Assembly (NCBI GenBank): GCA_003517945.1
Contig: DOZP01000273.1
Location: 10,707 to 18,611, forward strand
DNA from: Porphyromonadaceae bacterium
GTDB lineage: Bacteria > Bacteroidota > Bacteroidia > Bacteroidales > Tannerellaceae
Direction of reading: 5' to 3'
Length of the DNA stretch: 7,905 nt
A program made the translations under genes and the position numbers. The first letter of the stretch is position 1. Each line of letters opens with the position of its first letter. This document shows positions 5,801 through 7,905 of the stretch, piece after piece. The notes under the pieces are model-generated. The model ran no database searches. It worked only from the letters and a program-made list of their open reading frames with translations, and had not been told where the DNA came from.

Positions 5801-7905
5801 TTTTCCATTCATTTTTCTCCGGTTCGATCCAGCAATCGGGATCGACAATATTATCCGGTATTTTGATGACGGTGATGTAAACTTTCGCGTACGTAATATT
5901 GCTTTCGCATGTTGTCCGGTAGGTAAGGCTGTCTTTTCCGATAAAATCCGCATTGGGCGTATAGACCACTTTATTATTTACTACGCTTGCTATGCCCATC
6001 GCAGGATTGACCGTTATTACCGGTGTTACCGAGGCGCCGCAAGCCGACGGATATCCGTCGTTGGCAAGCACGTTTACCGAATCGGTCGTATTCGCAAACA
6101 TCGTATGATAATCATCCCGCGCGCCTTCACAATCTTCAACGATGACCGAAACCGTCCGTTGCATTACCGTACCGCATGCTTCCGGCGTTACCGTGATGGT
6201 ATAGACATGTGTCCCCATACCGATATCACTTGCCGCAATAACCGGATTTTGCTCATTCTGATTGGCTGCCGTGATACCCGGGCCTGTCCACGTATAGGTG
6301 GTCTCTCCCAAAGTGAGGCATTTCAGGTAAATGCTGTCGGTCAGACAAAACTTATTATCCGGACTGCTGGAATAGGCTATTTGCGCAATTCCCAGGTCTA
6401 TCAGCCTTACATCCTGCGGATAAGAAGTGCCGCATATCGTATCATATAGTCTTATCGTATATGTGCTGTCGGCCATCCCGTAATTGAATACACCTGTTGT
6501 ATTTGTAAATTTCAGGACGTCTTTATCGTATAATTCATATTTATACCCTCCGGAGCCGCCTGTTCCTTTTACGCGGATAAAGCCGATTGATTCTCCCTGG
6601 CAGAGATAATGCGATGTAACGGTATGATCTAATGTGAAAGGAGTGGGGGAATAAACAATCGTATCACGATGCACAGCCGTAAAAGTAAGATTATTCGAAG
6701 TTCCCAGGTAGATAATGTATGTTCCCGCCATCGGTAATTTTAATGATCCGCCATGCGTTACCACTTTTGTATTGTCGAAAGGGGTGGAGGATGGGATAGC
6801 GGAACCGATCCGGATATACGGCGTTCCGCTGTTGCTGACAGTACCGTTATAATTCAACATTTGCATCCGTCCGCCTCCGGTGAATGTGACTGATAGTCCG
6901 TCACATTCTTCCGTCAGCGTATAGACAGGGGGAGATTCCAGTTTATAAACGGAATGATTGCCGGTTAATGTATCGGGAGTACAACCGGGTCTTGTTACTT
7001 CAAATGCATAAACGCCGGGATCAAGTCTTTGGTAGCTACCGGATGTGATACTGGGTGAATACGGGTAAATAGACGAGGAGGTGGAGGAGTTTACTGTTCC
7101 GGTAAGGTTTATTGGCGGTGTCGGCCCCGATAAATACTTGAACGTTGTACCTACAGGAAAGTAGCTGTAGGTAGGCAAATAGAGGTATACATTGCTTCTG
7201 TATACCCCATCCGGTTCCTTATAACTATAACTTGTAGATGCTGACCTTTGCAATGATGGTTTAGGTACGGACGGGGTTATAGAACGAGTCCAGATATATC
7301 CTTCGCTATCCCTGAATTCTATTGTTATCGGACTACCTGTCGGTACATTGGCCGCAGTATGCGTCGGTCTATTGAAAAAAGGTCCCTGCCAATCCATAAA
7401 GACGGAGCTGTCGCTATTAAGAATTCTCCATTCGTACGGGAAACAAATCGTGCCGTCATAATCCGAATAAATATAAAAACTGAGGTTTGCCTGGTCACAT
7501 CCTGATGTAGAAGTAGTTACGTATGGTGCAACTATCTTTTTAAGTGAGATGTTCCGGATTTTATGTTCCGTCGTGCATCCCTTAACCCTTAAATATACGG
7601 CAAAATAGGAGTCGGTGTCACGCATTGACTTCATAGTGTAAGGAGACGGTAGCGTCAGTGGTATATTGGAACGACTGGATAGTGTCTGCCAGGTCTTTGC
7701 ACCCGTATCATTCAGCACAAATGCGACTTCAAAATAGTCGCCGGAATTATAATAAAAATAGTGATATCCGTCCGGGTCCGTACCTAATGTCGGATAGGTA
7801 CGATATGCTGATACCCGATCGCATACGTTTGCCGTGCTTCCGGCCGGATAAAAGTATTGGTGGAAAACATTGTAATAATCTTGGCTCATCGTACCGACTG
7901 TAGCG
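2802..7905 (-). CDS. Giant multidomain T9SS-secreted surface protein with FG-GAP beta-propeller (5' end outside window)
   Basis: A secreted or cell-surface protein, probably for adhesion or binding; the ligand is unknown. The frame stays open to base 7905, and the first in-frame Met (7887-7889, residue 1 below) is followed by MSQDYYNVFHQYFY with no signal peptide, so the true start lies outside. Visible modules: Tyr-rich beta region (1-120); Ig/SprB-like modules (about 121-500), with a clear SprB-like one at 417-500; PKD/Ig-like module (501-587); cadherin/Big_9-like module (590-677, starting ARDDYHT); FG-GAP/VCBS propeller (710-1105); conserved linker (1131-1205); CARDB-like domain (1207-1283); DUF11-like domain (1317-1450, VIVRDTLPAYLNYVENS); two InlB-type repeats (1457-1614, each with FTGW and ANF); T9SS type A-like sorting domain (1623-1695) ending HKVIIR. 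No catalytic domain is visible. The gene runs convergently to the sugar genes and ends in TAA at 2802-2804. Module names are by eye; overall class is firm, individual Ig assignments less so. Confidence 0.88.
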   Translation of the reverse strand, partial: ATVGTMSQDYYNVFHQYFYPAGSTANVCDRVSAYRTYPTLGTDPDGYHYFYYNSGDYFEVAFVLNDTGAKTWQTLSSRSNIPLTLPSPYTMKSMRDTDSYFAVYLRVKGCTTEHKIRNISLKKIVAPYVTTSTSGCDQANLSFYIYSDYDGTICFPYEWRILNSDSSVFMDWQGPFFNRPTHTAANVPTGSPITIEFRDSEGYIWTRSITPSVPKPSLQRSASTSYSYKEPDGVYRSNVYLYLPTYSYFPVGTTFKYLSGPTPPINLTGTVNSSTSSSIYPYSPSITSGSYQRLDPGVYAFEVTRPGCTPDTLTGNHSVYKLESPPVYTLTEECDGLSVTFTGGGRMQMLNYNGTVSNSGTPYIRIGSAIPSSTPFDNTKVVTHGGSLKLPMAGTYIIYLGTSNNLTFTAVHRDTIVYSPTPFTLDHTVTSHYLCQGESIGFIRVKGTGGSGGYKYELYDKDVLKFTNTTGVFNYGMADSTYTIRLYDTICGTSYPQDVRLIDLGIAQIAYSSSPDNKFCLTDSIYLKCLTLGETTYTWTGPGITAANQNEQNPVIAASDIGMGTHVYTITVTPEACGTVMQRTVSVIVEDCEGARDDYHTMFANTTDSVNVLANDGYPSACGASVTPVITVNPAMGIASVVNNKVVYTPNADFIGKDSLTYRTTCESNITYAKVYITVIKIPDNIVDPDCWIEPEKNEWKIQLNQQLETVATTAPFVVGDMNDDGYPDIVAYGNSARSSIKIFWGPDFNSVKEITGVSGDSYTPIAIAKVKINDTPADQYEAFIFYRSNATSTLRAYRTDGTSPWLSNPDSRYQGMIGVADFNGDGWSEVYLGNQIYDAATGKLVCDGGTAENSGTTFTVLYNTAQPVAIDITGDSNLELVAGNKIYQVDIDRNTSVPKSLSLLSSVNPPSGCLNDGLTVVADFDNDGKTEVLVRRRDNNDNDTRPIHLYIWSPHTGTNTGEILANTTGTHRFFGVPFVGDIDGDKRPEIVTLGSNGMTNVTQSGFTAYRYNENTNALDVLWDMNHTDQSGATGMTLFDFNNDSISEIVYRDENNLRIINASGKSHVTGNDTIQPYAIESFVSYSETSFEYPVVADIYGNRSSAILVTSDLRGPRPNGFDGNAKIDIYTSDPSVPWAPARKVWNQYAYNAVNINEDLTIPRYPLNIATVFAGKDGMMGTTDDVRPYNNFLQQQTLINQNGVPIFPAPDAIPDQSISSGSLSGNSISITVGITNAGDAAIGAPVYVTIYKESVSDANKLATGSFNGFINPGETGYVTIQVPDITPHLPFIKVIARINDDGADFPYQPECDTYESVLEFINPALSLLMKKDATLEGVPGNGAYPNPVSVLYGEKIKYEITAVNANYLSGNVIVRDTLPAYLNYVENSATPSVTLDQTSNPEQDILIWTLSGLSSMASQTVSFEASPQEGASASQPMFINRAWITASDSLHIVTGNSTFHQGAGVGVVTFSAGSGGYIYNADPQAVDFRTTAQKGVIVVPEEGYAFTGWSHNDYTSLRGETVHAEEGIMYYDTLTIYGNVELTANFETEKYPVRYRMNGSINHAGNPPEYTIESGTITLETPEKADDVFTGWTGSNGNEPQMVVNIPKGSTGERVFFANFLHSGREDNLPEKESAKDQIWAAKDMLYIRTSTTGSIVRIYTTEGVLQEQRILISDGITGIKLLQGIYIVTLNNGTGHKVIIR
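2805..3023 (-). other. T9SS type A-like C-terminal sorting domain
   Basis: The last roughly 70 residues read as a short Ig-like sorting domain: LYIRTSTTGSIVRIYTTEG, then a strand around VLQEQRI, then LLQGIYIVTLNNGTGHKVIIR at the terminus. The pattern of V-x-I-Y-x-x-x-G, L-x-x-G-I-Y-I-V and a basic, hydrophobic end is that of T9SS CTDs. In known systems this domain directs outer-membrane export by SprA/PorUV-type machinery and is cleaved before attachment to anionic lipopolysaccharide or release. Confidence 0.8.
3048..3521 (-). repeat. Two InlB-type beta-grasp repeats in the surface protein
   Basis: Residues about 1457-1541 and 1543-1614 (from the Met at 7889) each hold a beta-rich unit with the FTGW core (YAFTGWSHN and DVFTGWTGS) and end in an ANF motif (LTANFE and VFFANFL). 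This is the pattern of the Listeria/Bacteroides InlB B-repeat family (Flg_new-like), which usually acts as a stalk or spacer near the wall- or membrane-proximal end of surface proteins. The two copies are divergent in sequence. Confidence 0.7.
4575..5762 (-). repeat. FG-GAP/VCBS beta-propeller repeat array within the surface protein
   Basis: Seven clear units carry a Ca2+-loop-like core followed by an acidic residue and a hydrophobic strand. Numbered from the Met at 7889, they begin at D716 (DMNDDGYPD), D817 (DFNGDGWSE), D867 (DITGDSNLE), D919 (DFDNDGKTE), D977 (DIDGDKRPE), D1035 (DFNNDSISE) and D1092 (DIYGNRSSA). An eighth, degenerate unit lies at about 764-785 (KVKINDTPADQYEAFIFY). Units are spaced about 49-58 residues apart, as in integrin-type propellers. 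The last unit has lost most acidic ligands. Confidence 0.85.

Noticed and set aside
5784..6449. Long + strand open frame (221 codons) opposite the giant gene
   Set aside because: It lies wholly antisense to a well-supported coding frame, its translation is rich in Arg/Ile/Tyr without any recognisable domain, and the - strand product is a coherent domain series.

Overview
The window looks like chromosomal DNA of a Bacteroidota bacterium, most likely a Bacteroidales member that carries a type IX secretion system (T9SS). A Parabacteroides/Tannerella/Dysgonomonas-type lineage is an inference. Three things support this: a large mosaic surface protein ending in a T9SS type A-like sorting domain; a GH78 rhamnosidase next to a sugar isomerase, as in glycan-utilisation loci; and no Shine-Dalgarno sequence before the one native start codon in the window, which instead follows an A/T-rich leader as is usual in this phylum.

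Layout. Bases 1-1221 (+) are the C-terminal part of an alpha-L-rhamnosidase (GH78); its N-terminus and general-acid segment lie left of the window. After a 65-bp spacer without a single C, bases 1287-2702 (+) encode a complete 471-residue protein of the L-fucose/L-arabinose isomerase fold. The four expected catalytic residues can be picked out, but the canonical AraA N-terminal motif is missing. Bases 2703-2801 are a convergent intergenic region with a perfect 13-bp inverted repeat (2754-2791), probably a shared bidirectional terminator. Bases 2802-7905 (-) are one uninterrupted frame of at least 1,700 residues, open at the right edge, encoding the C-terminal part of a giant secreted or cell-surface protein. 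In protein order it has cysteine-rich Ig/SprB-like modules, a cadherin-like module, an FG-GAP/VCBS beta-propeller of seven clear plus one divergent unit, a conserved linker, a CARDB-like domain, a DUF11-like domain, two InlB-type repeats and the T9SS signal.

How the genes may work together. The two + strand genes could form one carbohydrate-catabolic unit: a periplasmic or surface exo-enzyme releasing L-rhamnose and a cytoplasmic aldose-ketose isomerase. The isomerase is not of the RhaA (TIM-barrel) type, so its substrate is open. The giant - strand protein is transcribed towards them and is probably functionally separate. I found no RNA gene, CRISPR array, insertion sequence or attachment site. 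No wholly new system is evident; the points most worth a second look are the divergent isomerase, the architecture of the giant protein and the convergent terminator.
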